NCBI GenBank assembly: GCA_963457665.1
Contig: OY735207.1
Location: 62,021,888-62,085,887, forward strand
DNA length: 64,000 bases
Source: Thysanoteuthis rhombus
Lineage: Eukaryota > Mollusca > Cephalopoda > Oegopsida > Thysanoteuthidae
Direction of reading: 5' to 3'
Shown here piece by piece: positions 34,722-46,586 of the stretch; position 1 is the first letter of the stretch, and each line of letters opens with the position of its first letter. The translations under genes were made by a program, and so were the position numbers. Under the pieces are notes generated by a model. That model searched no databases and was not told the DNA's origin. It saw only the letters and a list, made by a program, of their open reading frames with translations.

Positions 34722-36329
34722 GGGGGTGTATCTATGTGTGTGTGCATGTGATATCCACTGATATACAAATACGTGTATAATATACTCGATGGCCCTGTGT
34801 GACTGGTATAACAAGATGACGTCATGTGTATCTTGATAATACTGCAGTGACGTATGTCCTAATTTTCGGGAGCTGAAACTATCGTTATTAAGAATTTAAA
34901 ACATGGTAGACACCAATATATAAACTGTATATATGGAAAACGAGTATCTATTGGCTCCTTGGCTTCGTCCAGGAAAGAAGGAAGAAATAAATGCGTAATT
35001 TGAGGAGAAATATACGAAGTAGCTAAAGTTTAAGTATTCCGGACACAATTTCTTTTATCTTGTACAATGTTATTTATTTTGCCATCAAAGACAGGAGAGT
35101 ATTAAAAGGACTATATTTATTTATTTCTTTTATTCATTTTATTTTAGTATTTATCATTTTTCATTTATCTATTATTTTTTACGATGGCACTGACAAGTCG
35201 TTCTTTGTTTTTCGTATCCCAGGACGAAAATTGACTAGTTTAGTTTCGCGCATACGCCCAGAGGCACGCTACCCACGCCTCACTTATCTTAGGTAACGGA
35301 AATCACCCGGTTCCCAAAGCACGGGAAAGGGGGGGTGTCTCTCTCAGTCTTTTTCAAGTATTAACTATTTCGGCAATTTTTAGTTTTAGGTAAGTGTGAT
35401 TTTTAACTATTGATTGACGAAATCGACTAAGGATGCACAAAATAGACAAGAGTTGTTGCAAAAGTTTTCTAACAAACTTAGTTGGTGTTGTGTGATGAGT
35501 TTTCACGGAGAAATCAAGTTGATGCGATTTTTTCCTTTGATATTATTCATAATTTACATTAGTATTTTGCGTATGTATTTTGACCAAATTATGGGACCGA
35601 TGTTTAAATGATTTTGTTTTTCAGGTTCTTTATTATGAATATTAATGAATGAATGAGAATATAAATAAATATTTAAAAGTTATGCATAAATACGCGATAC
35701 AGGATAATTCATATCAGATTTAATAAAGAATTAGTTTTAATGTTTGATCAGTCGCAATCAACTATGTTCCTATCTGTGATTGTTTTTGTCCAATTTGTGC
35801 ATCCGTAGTTGATCAAGTCAATGGTTTAAATTCGCACTTTTCAAATTTTTCATAAAATTAAAGTGAAACTTAGATGCTGCTATTATTTTTAATTGTCATA
35901 TATTTTTTTAAAAGTTCTGACATTCATTGTTTGGATCCCATGTCCTTTGGCCTTCCAGTACCTAAAACCCTACTTACAGTAGCATAAAGATGTTCCTAAG
36001 GCAACAATGGCAGTGCAAAGGAAGAGCCAGGGATATGTCAAGTTGGTGTAAGAGATATGCAAGGGACTCCCAAAGAATCATTCGGACACATCAGGATTCT
36101 CCGACGATCATGCTACAATGGAATAACAGAAGACGCAGGGTCGTGCTACGATGCCCTTAAGGTTGTACCTTAGTCAACTACAAGTTTTTTCTCCAAAAAC
36201 CAATATATTTGGACCTCCAGCCCTACTTTTGCTCATTCTTTACCATGTTGTCAAGGTTGAAATAGCGCTGAGTGAAATCTGCAGAGGAATATGAAGCCTT
36301 TTTTTTAGCTGATGATCATGATCATGTCA

Positions 36330-36698
36330 AAGAGAAAGACACCTGGGAGGAAGTAGTATGTCTGGGTGGAACCCTGGTTGCAGAGGAGGGTCATCTTGGG
36401 AGAGTATGAGCAACTTTTAACAGAGCTTCACAGTGAAGATAGAAAGGGCTATAAAAACTTCCTGAGGCTCACCTCTGACTTATTTCAGGAGCTAGTGGAA
36501 TATGTGGTGTCAAACCTTGGAAAGAAAGACACTTCCATGAAGAAAGTCCAAGGGCCGAAACTTTGTCTTACCATATCCCTTGGGTACATGGCCAGTGGAG
36601 ATTCATACAAGAGCCTCTCATACAACTTCTGCACAGCACACAGCTCCACCAGCAACCTGATTCCACAGACCTGTGTGCCCATCATCAAGGGAGTGTAG
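36330..36698 (+). mobile_element. PIF/Harbinger transposase N-terminal fragment
   Basis: A 110-codon frame (36,366-36,698) reads EPWLQRRVILGEYEQLLTEL ... LGKKDTSMKKVQGPKLCLTI ... SGDSYKSLSYNFCTAHSS and ends IIPQ-like (LIPQTC). This is the pre-catalytic half of HARBI1/PIF transposases (WVxPWLxRR, hTxLTLRyLATGDSyxSL). The DDE catalytic half is absent after the stop, so it is a dead fragment. No TIRs were identified. Confidence 0.8.
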
Positions 36699-37655
36699 AA
36701 AATTCAATGTGTACAACACAATCCATTCAATCATATATAATACATAAAATTTCTCCATAAATTTTAGATCCATTTATATTCACCACAACTTCTGTTCTTA
36801 TATCATGAATTCTAGGGTTTAATCAAGGTTGATGAAGTAAAAAATGAAGTTTTCAAACATCTTGAAAATAACACCACAATCCTAATGAGTCCCCGGACTT
36901 GCATGGGATATTGCTGGTTTAACTCAGTCATCTCCATGCACCATCATCAGATATAGCATGGATGATCACGGATTCAAACCACGGGCTTCCGGAATCAACA
37001 ACTCTGAAAGTGAGAACTAGGCTTAACTACGATGGATTTACTTCCAAGTAGAAAAGGATTGATATTTTAGTCAAATGAAGAATAAAAATCTTTATATTAA
37101 CCAGAATATTTGCAGTTTGAACATTTTGAAAGAAGAAGCTAAAAATCTAACTGAACAATTAGGTATGAACAATATGAAGCGAATTTCTATAGGAAAATCA
37201 ACATCTGAGAAATTTAGAAATCTGGCAAAAATCAGCATATTATCTAATTTGGATAAAATTTTCAATACTTATTTATCAAAGGGCAAATTTTAAAAAAAAT
37301 ATTTTTTCATTCTAAATATGGGAAAAGAATTTTGATTGTTTATTCTATTCATACAGTGATGTTTCCATTGATTTTTACATATCTAGCAGATAAATCCCCC
37401 AAGTTATTAATTATGTTTGTCAGGAAAAGATTTGATGTAACTGTCTCAAGCCTTGATGTAACTTGGTAAATAAGAGGGGACCTTACTGCATATGCATGAA
37501 TAGAGGATCACATGGGGTTACTCACTCAGTGGTGAAACAGCTATGAGTGAACTTGTTTAAATGCATCAGACTACACCCACGGAATAATAAAAATGTTGAG
37601 ATGTAATACGTATCTCTTGAATTTTTCTCTTCACTTTCCAATTGTCATTTTCATC

Positions 37656-37658
<3 letters not shown>

Positions 37659-37701
<43 letters not shown>

Positions 37702-37706
37702 TATAC
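37659..37706. repeat. (TA)n microsatellite
   Basis: About 48 bp of TA dinucleotides with one ATACAT interruption near the right end. Confidence 0.9.
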
Positions 37707-38344
37707 AGTGATGGAATGCCATTTCATCTCGTAAAAATGTGAGGGAATGTTCCCACAGCACTACACCACTGACCACATAATATTTTATGAAAGAATCACT
37801 TCAACATGAAAATTACCAAAATGAGAACAAAAAAGATGTCTCTTCTTTTGCTATAGAACTGTAAGATAATAAGACAAAATTTAATTTAATATCTTTTTCA
37901 TTCCACTGACTCAAAAAATATATTTCAACTGTTGTATATATTAGTGAATCATTGCAACCCCCCCAAATTGCCAAATCAATCAGCCAAGAGGGCTTCAGAT
38001 TCTTCCCCGTTTGAGTGTCTGTGTCTATCTATCTATCTATTTATCTATGTCTCTGTGTGTACGTGTATGTCTCTGTGTGTACGTGTATGTCTCTGAGTAC
38101 TCTTGGTTGACTTTTGGGGGGGGCTACAACCTTGAAAATTTGCATGAGTTCATCACTAGGCACCATCTAAAAACATTTTTTTTGTTTTTTCAAAAAAGTG
38201 CTTTTTCGAGTCTCCATGGTCATTTTTTTTTTTAGATGATTAGTTCTGGTACATATGTGGGCTATGGTGATTAATTCATGCGAGGTGCAGATATTCATTC
38301 AACTTATCTTTTTTTCTTCAAAGCTGTATTGAAATATTCGTTTG

Positions 38345-39135
38345 CATGTTTGTTTTTTAGGTCTGGTTTGTCGATCAACAGAAACTGTCACATGACCAAC
38401 ATCTTGTGGCAGCATGCCATGTTGAGTGTGATCAATTATAACAGCCATGGGCAACATTTGTTATCTAGCGGGCCACTTGAGAGATAGTTTATCTTCATTC
38501 AGGACACACATTCACTTCCAAAATATTGATTGTATTAGGGAAGCTTTACCTAATTTCTATTTTAGATAAACATATGAATTACTATTATTATACATATTTG
38601 TTTTGTGAAGCCAGAACATTTGTGATATTATAATATACATTAAAAAATTGACTTTCTGAGAAAAATACAACATTTTAGATAAATACCCAGATTGGCCCTG
38701 GGCCACAAAAAATCCTGCCACTGGCCAAATCTAGCCCGTGGGCCTAGGGTTGCCTATATTATAACATAGGAAAAGGGGGTGATCAATGTATTGATTGCTC
38801 CACTCACATTTTGTTGGGTAATGAACACTGAAAAATTCTGAATTCAAAAAAAAAAAAAAAAAATTCGGACACAAACTAAAGGATCAATTTAGCATGAAGT
38901 CTCAGTTGCAAATTGAACCCCCACTAAAAACCTATTCAGGAGGAAATTCAAAAAAACATTTTCTGTATACTTAATATGGAGTGAATGCTTAAATTTTCAG
39001 CCCTCTAGCTTTATTGGTGCAGCCTGTACATATCATACATATGTAGCCAGCCAGTCAGCTGAACCAACTTGAAAACTGAATGAACTCATGTAAATGGTTT
39101 TAGTGACAGTTTGGGTTGAAGGTTTCTAATACTTG
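38345..39135 (-). repeat. Dispersed repeat family R, copy 3 (interrupted)
   Basis: Reads as the inverse of copies 1 and 4 on both sides of the hAT-type insert: GACCAACATCTTGTGGCAGC and GTGATCAATTATAAC on the left; GGTGATCAATG, CCCCCACTAAAAACC, CAGCCAGTCAGCTGAACC and GACAGTTTGGGTTGAAGG on the right. Confidence 0.7.
38443..38757. mobile_element. Non-autonomous hAT-type element (315 bp) with 8-bp target duplication
   Basis: Flanked by ATTATAAC at 38,435-38,442 and again at 38,758-38,765. The ends are GC-rich and inverted: GGGCAAC near the left end and, read inverted, AGGCAACCC at the right. The interior has GCGGGCC on one side and CCCGTGGGCC on the other, typical of hAT MITEs. Deleting the element and one duplicate restores the uninterrupted repeat R sequence seen at 22.6 kb. 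No coding capacity. Confidence 0.85.
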
Positions 39136-39530
39136 CTCGCATATTGTTTCTCAAAGCTTTATTGAAATATCCATACCTCACATAAATGAATCATCATAGC
39201 CCATGCATATATCAGAACTAATTATCTAAAAAATCATCTACAAAAAAAAAAAAAAAAAGGATCTTTTTATCCAAAATCATCTAAAAAAATACCAACTCAA
39301 GATATGGGCATTGTTGGTCCACAGGGGGTTCTGAAAATCACTTTTCAGAAAAAATAGATAGTGTTTTTAGATGGTAGTTAGTGGTATACTCATGCAAATG
39401 TCCAATGTGTATCTTAAGTAATGTGACCAGGAGTGCCTGGAGACACACACAGACTCATAGATGAACATAGACACTCAAAGAGGGAAGAATCTACAGCTCA
39501 CTAAGCTGGTTTGAGCTACAGTGATTCCAT

Positions 39531-39740
39531 ACTTGCTTGTATGTTGTTTTTCAAAGCTTCAATGATATATTTGAAAGCTTTAATGAAATACTTGCTTGCA
39601 TATTGTTTTTCAAAGCTTTAATGAAATACTTATTTGCATATTGTTTTTCAAAGCTTTAATGAAATACTTATTTGCATATTGTTTTTCAAAGCTTTGTAAA
39701 AATATTTCTTTGCTTAATGTTTTTCAAAGTTTTGTTGAAA
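39531..39740. repeat. 38-bp minisatellite
   Basis: The unit contains TTGCATATTGTTTTTCAAAG and then CTTTAATGAAATACTTAT. Three near-perfect units at 38-bp spacing (39,603, 39,641, 39,679) with decayed units on each side. A single related unit lies at about 39,135-39,180. Confidence 0.88.
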
Positions 39741-42124
39741 CGACTCTCTTTATTTTGACCAAATTCTTCTCACTGACACAGATACAACCCCCCTCTATTC
39801 TCTCGTACTGAACAACCTTTTTTCCTTATTTCATTTCTCACTCTCAAACATGAGAATTTTTTTGTAACTGCGGCAGACGCTTTTTGAAAAAGTTGGTGGA
39901 ACCAACAAAATGCATAAGAGCCCATCCACATGAAAATCAAAATATTTGAGATGTAACACACGTTTTTCTCTTACATTTCTTTTCACCGTCAAATTGTTAA
40001 ATTACCACTGCCATATATACATATATGAATGTGTATGTTATGGTCTAAAGTTCTGATTCTGTGACTGAAGCTTTGAACACAAGTTGTCCTTTAAGATCAA
40101 AGACTCCTGTATGGTGTCCAGCTCTACACTAGGTGTAAAGAAAAGGTAACAGGAGCCTAGCATGTGTGCTGACTCTTTCAACCTTCTCATCTTCTGATGC
40201 TGCTCCCTGTCCAAAATTTTGCTTCCATTCCATAATGGTCAATGACTTCTTTTTCCTCTCCATATGTAATCTGCCAAGCTTGACCTAGTGATCTCTCTAT
40301 GGGTGACAGCTTTCCAGTGTTCTTCCAGTCCTACCTTTATAGTGCAGCTTGTCTCAACTTTATATTCAAGGCCTTAACAACATGGAATGCAGGACACACA
40401 ATTCTTGGCCAGGATCACATCTGATAGAGATTTGTTTTAGTAAGGTGTCTCTGTAGAGTGAAACTACTCCTGAAACTTTCCTAATATTATAAGGACCAGA
40501 AACCTTTTGGCTCCTTCAACAGCCAGAATGTTTTGTTTGAAAGTTGAACCAAGTTGAACTCATCTAAAATATTCAGACAGAAACTGAATTATTTTTGTTC
40601 ATCCTTCTGTTTTATGGTTATAAGTTAACAAGTTAAAACAGTTTGGTTAACTAGCTTCTATGAAGCAAAGTTTGAATTTGAGTCTCACTGAGAGCTTATT
40701 TACACTGTGTAGTTGTTTGATATCTGTTTCTTGTAAGGCCAAAATTCCAGGAATTTTATATAAATGTTAAAAAGACCTTTCTGCAGTATACAATATTTAA
40801 ACATCGACCCAAAACACCTGTCTTTAATTTTATTTATCTTTTACTTCATGAAGAAAAAGCAATACGACAGAAAGCACTAGAAAAGATGCCCCCATAGATA
40901 ATAAAATCCAGAGTTATTTCCCTTAGTTTTAATTTTGCTGAATGATGTGATACCCATCATTATCTACTGACCCGAATGGTTCCCTTGCAACAAAATCTAC
41001 TGTGAGTTCAATCCTGATTGAGTCAGCTATGATATTTTGCCTTGAGACAGGTTTACTACTAAATCTATAAATAAAAAAGTTCAAGAAGAACGTGATCCGA
41101 GATTAATATTGGAATTAGATTTCTTACTAAAAATTACAAAAATTAGTTTATGGAAATTTTGATTACTGCTTTAGGATGCATGTACTTAAAGAATGTTTTG
41201 AACACAGTAGATTAAATTAATACATACACATTTTTGCTGAGTAGTATTCTAAGTAGTCACAAATGCATGCAAACATACACATGTAAAGAAATTTAATGCA
41301 ATTGATTTTTGTCCATATATCCAACATTTTGAATGGTAATTAAGTCTGAAATACTTGATAAGGTAAAGTCTTCGAGTGAACTGTTACTAGAGAGTTTAAA
41401 ACTTTGCATTGAAACAAAGTCCAGTCTACAAGAAGTTTAAAATTAAATTTACAAAAATATCTTTCATTGTTTAAAAAATAACTGATTACATAATGAAAAT
41501 CATTTAATGAAAATAATTTTCTTGCTGTTTGTGCACTAGGTCTCTTGACCTTGGTGGTCATACTCACTTAAACTATTTACAGTGTATCCTTTGAAATTAT
41601 CAAGTTATCTAAGTCAGTTTTGAAATTTCCACCTGATGTACAAATTATTTAATCAAGAATATCAATTTTTTTTTTTATTAGACCATATAAGGATTCAGAA
41701 AAAAAATTATTTTCTGTATGAATAGAATTATAAACACAGACTTCCAACAGTAGCCATTCTCTAGGTAAAATTATTTTATGAGTTATGTTCCGGTAATTTC
41801 TCTTAGACTGAAAATTTGTTCACTCTTAAGTACCATAGAATCCTGAAATAAATCGATTGTACCAATTGTCTTTTCATTGTTTACACTCAATCACAAAGCG
41901 TTAATTCTAAGGAAGGATAGCTGCAAAAGTCCATAGTACATTCTGTTTGGGTGTACAGATCAAATTGCACAAACTTTTGTGCAGCATCTGGTATTCTTTC
42001 AAGAGAAATATTATAATCCTGAAATCAGTTGTGAAGCATTTGATGTTGGGAATATTTCTTGGATGAACCATTGTCATAGAATAACCATAACCATCAAAGG
42101 TAGGTTTCTATCCTTTATTTTTGC

Positions 42125-42440
42125 TGGTGTTTGTTTACGTTTGTGTGTTCCAGTGCTTTGGGCCATACTGTTTTGTCTATAGACTTGAAAATTGGTATCA
42201 CTACTCTACTACAGCCCTTCTAGGAATGGTTTTCTTGATTTTTGGAAAAAAAAAAAAAAAAGTTCTCTTGACCCTTATTTTGATGGGTTTATTAATAACA
42301 TCTAGATTCCCCAGAATTTAGATTTTTTCAGTGGTAAGTGCCAGTGATGTCATAAATAGAACTTATCCTGATCATATTTATTCTTCAATTTTGTTTTTTG
42401 CATGACTTCGAATTTTGACGCTACAGTTGTTCATTATTCA
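42125..42440 (+). repeat. Dispersed repeat family Q, copy 2
   Basis: Same order of shared blocks as 28,880-29,150, with different lengths of internal poly-A. Copy 1 carries a (TA)n insertion where copy 2 reads through. Confidence 0.75.
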
Positions 42441-42576
42441 ATAAAAAAAAATTTGTTATTCATTTACACCGTGTCATGGTAGTCCTGAACTGTCTGAATT
42501 TCATAGATAATGCATTGTCATTAATCTTTTTTATGCAACAAACACAAGAATCAATATATAATAAAAAGCAAAAAAC

Positions 42577-42880
42577 GAAGACTAATGAGTATAAATACTG
42601 TTACTGAAGACTTCATTGAGTTTAAATACTATTACCGAAGACTTCATTGAGTATGAATACTATTACCGAAGACTTCATTGAGTATAAATACTATTACTGA
42701 AGACTTCATTGAGTATAAATACTATTACTGAAGACTTCATTGAGTATAAATACTATTACTGAAGACTTCATTGAGTTTAAATACTATTACCGAAGACTTC
42801 ATTGAGTATAAATACTATTACTGAAGACTTCATTGAGTTTAAATACTATTACCGAAGACTTCATTGAGTATAAATACTAC
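42577..42880. repeat. 31-bp minisatellite, about 10 units
   Basis: The unit contains GAAGACTTCATTGAGTATAA and then ATACTATTACT. Variants alternate TATAAA/TTTAAA and ACTGAAG/ACCGAAG between units, so the array carries an internal variant map. No coding or RNA role is seen. Confidence 0.93.
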
Positions 42881-45800
42881 TGCTGCTATATAACCAAGTC
42901 TGTTGTAAGACAAGTCTTGTTTCATTTATTAATTTTTTCAAAGCAACAATATTCAGTTTTCTTTTAATAAAAAAAATCATATAATTCAAAAACATCCCAC
43001 GAGAGACTACACAGCCCTTTAGAATGTGTCAAACAAACCTGCATCCAAAAATAATCTCTTGTTCTTCTTAGAAAGAATAGAGTTAAACTTATTGTAAAGG
43101 AAAAAGAAAAGAAAATTCAGTGATTGCAATGTAGAATTGAACTTTTTAAATCAATGTTTACGTTTATCTATAAATAGATAAATTTGACTCCATTTAAATG
43201 TTAGGATTTTGAAGAATTGAGATTGTGTAATTTAAAAAAATCTACTAAAAATAATTTACACTTTACCCCTACAATATATAATTCAATCTGATAAAGTTAG
43301 TTTCATCATTATTCAACTGATTTCCAATTGGAGATAGTCATATGCTGAGCATTAAAAAAAAATGAAAGTCACTTTTTTTTTCAACTGAAGGGGTCGATAA
43401 TCCTTCATCAGACATCGATCAGTTGATGACAACTAGATGCTATGAATAGCAAAAGGGGGTTCAAGTGTTAATATACGACATGAAATATGAGATGATGTGA
43501 AGATTCCAACAATTTTGTACAATTTTGACAATCTGTAAACATTTGGATAAAGTAGCAACAATCATTATTAATAAAGTTCAATCAACCATCAATATATGAT
43601 GTTTATGATGGTTGTGACTTTATAATATCCATTCAAATAACATTTAGTTTACAATCATTAACCGTCAAAAAGCAGTAAATAACTTAAACTAAATTCCAAT
43701 TGACTATCAATTTACCACTTATTAATGATTATTACAAACTGTTAGCGAATAGCTCAATACAGTTCATTAAGAAAAAAATGGAAGAAATGAAAGTGAACGA
43801 GTTAATTTTTGGGACTATGAACTTAATTCAAAATTGTGAACTATGACAGTGAATTAGTTCATTTTAATCTATGTGAACTAAATTATGAGCTAGCTCTTCT
43901 GAAGTGTGAACTTGCACATTGTTAATCACATAGATCAAACATTTTGAAGCTGAAATTTCAGATAAAAATTCAGCTAATAACAGTCAGGCAACAGATTTAT
44001 TGATCCACTTTTATAATGTCTACACACAAAGAAATGAATACATTAAGCAACTGCACAGTAACCTTTGTAAATCAACTATTATTGTAGTAGATTGGTGCAA
44101 TAATAATTTCAGTTTTTATTTTGAAATTGATGCTTATCTTTGGAATAAACTATTATTCAACTATGTTCAGATAATATCCTATGTCGAAAGCTTAATTTTG
44201 ATTGATTTATCTAAGCTGAATGTTTTTTTTTCTACAATTTATTCTGGTTTATTTGAGGCTGTTAAATCTAAGATAGAAAAAAAAGAAAATTCGAACAATT
44301 TTGACGTACGAGTTCAAAATGGGACGCACAGCTTGCAATATCAACCAAGTATTTGGCCAGATGATCATCGAAGATAATAGAAAACAACATCAGTCAGCAA
44401 AATTTTGAAACAGAGACAACAGTCATGAACATATGTACATCATTCTATGATTGACAACATCCAATTGAGGGCAGCAATTGAAGCTAACTTGTGATGATTA
44501 AAATATCTCATCTGGAAAAATTAAGATGAGAAAAGTCATTCTTGTTTTTACTCAATTCATATTGAAGATATTTCTTTTAATCCATGATCATTATTGCAAA
44601 TTTCATACTTTTCAATGAATTATCTCCACAGCAATTTCTATCTCATTGCCTCAGCCAAAAAGATTGTGTCTGCCTTTCTACACAGTTTAGTGATCTTCAT
44701 TGTAGATTCTATACCTCACAATAAATTATTCTATCAGCAATTTCTTTCTATATGCTTCTTTTTTCTTTCTATATCCTTTATCATTGAGCCAAGAGTACAA
44801 TCATGAAAGAAAATTATACAAAAAGATATTTAGGGAAATTTAACTCTTTGAAATTACTCAGGCTTTGTCGATGGAAGAAGATAAAATATCATTTTCAAGT
44901 AGTCTCTCTCTCTCTCTCTTTCAATTCAGTGTCTTTTCTGCTTAAAGTTTATGTTGCCATTGTGCAATAAATCAAGGTAATATTTCACTCAATGCCATCT
45001 TATCAAGTCAGCCTGAGGACAACTGTTATTTGTATCTTCTACATCTCTAATTACCAAAGTGCTTTCCATCCAAGTGATTCTCTAAGTGAAATATGATATT
45101 ATCTTTTTATCTTTGTGTTTGGCAGTTTCTGACTACACTGTGACACTTCAGATTTATTTTCTACGTTAATGTCCGTAATCTTTTGACTTTTAATTTCAAT
45201 CCTTCCTGTGTTTTCTCATGACAGGTATCATTAGTGCTCTGGACATTGGCTTATCAAACGAGCTTCGAATTTATCAGTTTCTTTGTAAATATAACAATCT
45301 CTCTGGATTAAAATTCTTTCAACTTTGGAAAGATGCTTATTTGAGATACCCAGTTAGTTGCCCTTGAAGCTGGAAGATTCAGACACAACCCTATGCAGCA
45401 TCACATTGCACTGAACCTCTTGATGATATATAACTTCTGAAGAGCTACCAAAAGGTTAATGGAATTTTACCGTAGAAAGAAAAAAAATAAAATAAATAAA
45501 AATAACTTACCTAAACACCTAATTTCCATCGTTTGAAGGAGTCCTCTTGCCAATTGAGTACTTCAGAATTTCCTAGGCTAAAAATAACTGAAAAGCACAC
45601 TGTAAGTGTACAGACTAACTTAAGTGTCACTATTAGCTGGTATGAGCTTTTTCTAGTACAGTCTATGAATGGAAATAGGAGGGATTAACAAGAAACAAAA
45701 CGGCAACCCCTATGTCTATATGATAATTTATTAAATTTTTTGTTGGTTCCAGCACGTCTTGGGCTTCAATTATATTTTCCAATACGTAATCTATATGATA

Positions 45801-45892
45801 GGATATTATAATATCAGCATATTATTTCTACATTTATAAAAGCCACTTTGGCAGAGTGGTAGGTACTTATAAAGCATATACAGAGGCTTACA

Positions 45893-45922
45893 TGTGTATG
45901 TGTGTGTGTGTGTGTGTGTGTC
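45893..45922. repeat. (TG)n microsatellite
   Basis: About 30 bp of TG dinucleotides just after a tRNA-like TTGGCAGAGTGGTAGG stretch that may be the head of a SINE. Confidence 0.85.
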
Positions 45923-46140
45923 CAGATCCTGGAAAAATTTAATCTGCCTAGCAACAGGAATCCTGGGTGGCCAGAGATCCTCGTGACAAGATCAAACTGG
46001 GGATTTTACTAACCTATTTAAAGTATGCATGTATGTTTGTATAGTTCTTCTTTGCTGCGACACAATTGCTTTGCACCTTTGTGCACGAGGAGGGGTCCCA
46101 GTAAACAAAAGAATAAAAAACAAAAAATAAAGGCAAGTCG

Positions 46141-46146
46141 TTTATT
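46141..46146 (-). terminator. Candidate polyadenylation signal AATAAA of gene 2
   Basis: AATAAA on the minus strand about 190 nt beyond the gene 2 stop codon. The distance is ordinary for a short 3' UTR, which mildly supports the terminal-exon model. Confidence 0.4.
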
Positions 46147-46335
46147 TTTCTACACAGCGTGTTCCATTTTGTGTGTATCCAGACAGTCACAGCTCATAGA
46201 CGTGGGAGTTTTTGTTTAGCATGTGCAGTTTTGTCTACCGCACTTTGTCATAGTGCACCGGAATCTTCCAGAAGTGGTTGCAGAAGAATGTTCTTGGAAA
46301 ATACATGTGTGTGTATGTGTGTATGTGTGTGTGTA

Positions 46336-46586
46336 TTACGCAACAAGCCTCTGTAGCGTGGGTATATCTTTCGTCAACAGTTGATCAGCAGGTGTGTTTT
46401 CTGTTTTTACTGTGCTTTGTTGCTGCATGTCACTTTCCTCCGTCTTTGTTTTGTCTGTTTTACCAGCAGATGCGTTTTCCGTTTTTAATATGTGTTGCTG
46501 CACAGTACTTTCCTTCGTCTTTGTTATATTTTCTTCACTTTCTCTCTCCTGTGTCTCGCCTGCTTTGTCAGCTGTACTAGTATTCC
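46336..46586 (-). CDS. Gene 2 candidate terminal exon: repetitive K/T/E/Q tail
   Basis: 251 nt, acceptor TTGTTGTTCTAG/GG at 46,587, phase 1, stop TAA at 46,336-46,338. After the split Gly it reads NTSTADKAGETQERESEENI, then two 25-26-residue repeats (TKTKESTVQQHILKTENASA... and TKTEESDMQQQSTVKTENTP...), then DQLLTKDIPTLQRLVA. The repeats differ by substitutions and one whole-codon indel, so the frame is preserved. No similarity to the ZFAT tail or any domain I know. The exon was found because phase and the need for a stop pointed to it. Transcript evidence is needed to fix it. Confidence 0.62.

Larger units (their letters stand above)
34200..46335. other. Intergenic region between gene 2 and gene 1
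   Basis: No protein gene supported. Contents in order: alternating tract (34,378-34,719), PIF/Harbinger fragment (36,330-36,698), (TA)n at 37,659-37,706, repeat R with hAT-type insert (38,345-39,135), 38-bp and 31-bp minisatellites, repeat Q (42,125-42,440), SINE-like pieces near 36,890-37,020, 40,970-41,050 and 45,840. I looked here specifically for paralogues of ZF14-ZF19 and saw none. Confidence 0.55.

Noticed and set aside
34093-34825. Several long open frames on both strands of up to 191 codons
   Set aside because: They consist of HTHTHT, IYIYIY and VCVCVC runs produced by the (CA)/(TA)/(TG) tract, not genes.
41340-41567. Minus-strand 75-codon frame considered as an alternative last exon of gene 2
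   Set aside because: No good acceptor in phase 1 and no similarity to either ZFAT tail; the 46.3-46.6 kb exon fits phase, stop and poly-A signal better.
42577-42880. CRISPR-like regular array
   Set aside because: Units are directly adjacent with no unique spacers; it is a minisatellite in an animal genome.
44000-44377. 125-codon plus-strand ORF
   Set aside because: AT-rich, Asn/Tyr/Ile-rich composition, no domain, no splice or promoter context; expected by chance in this composition.
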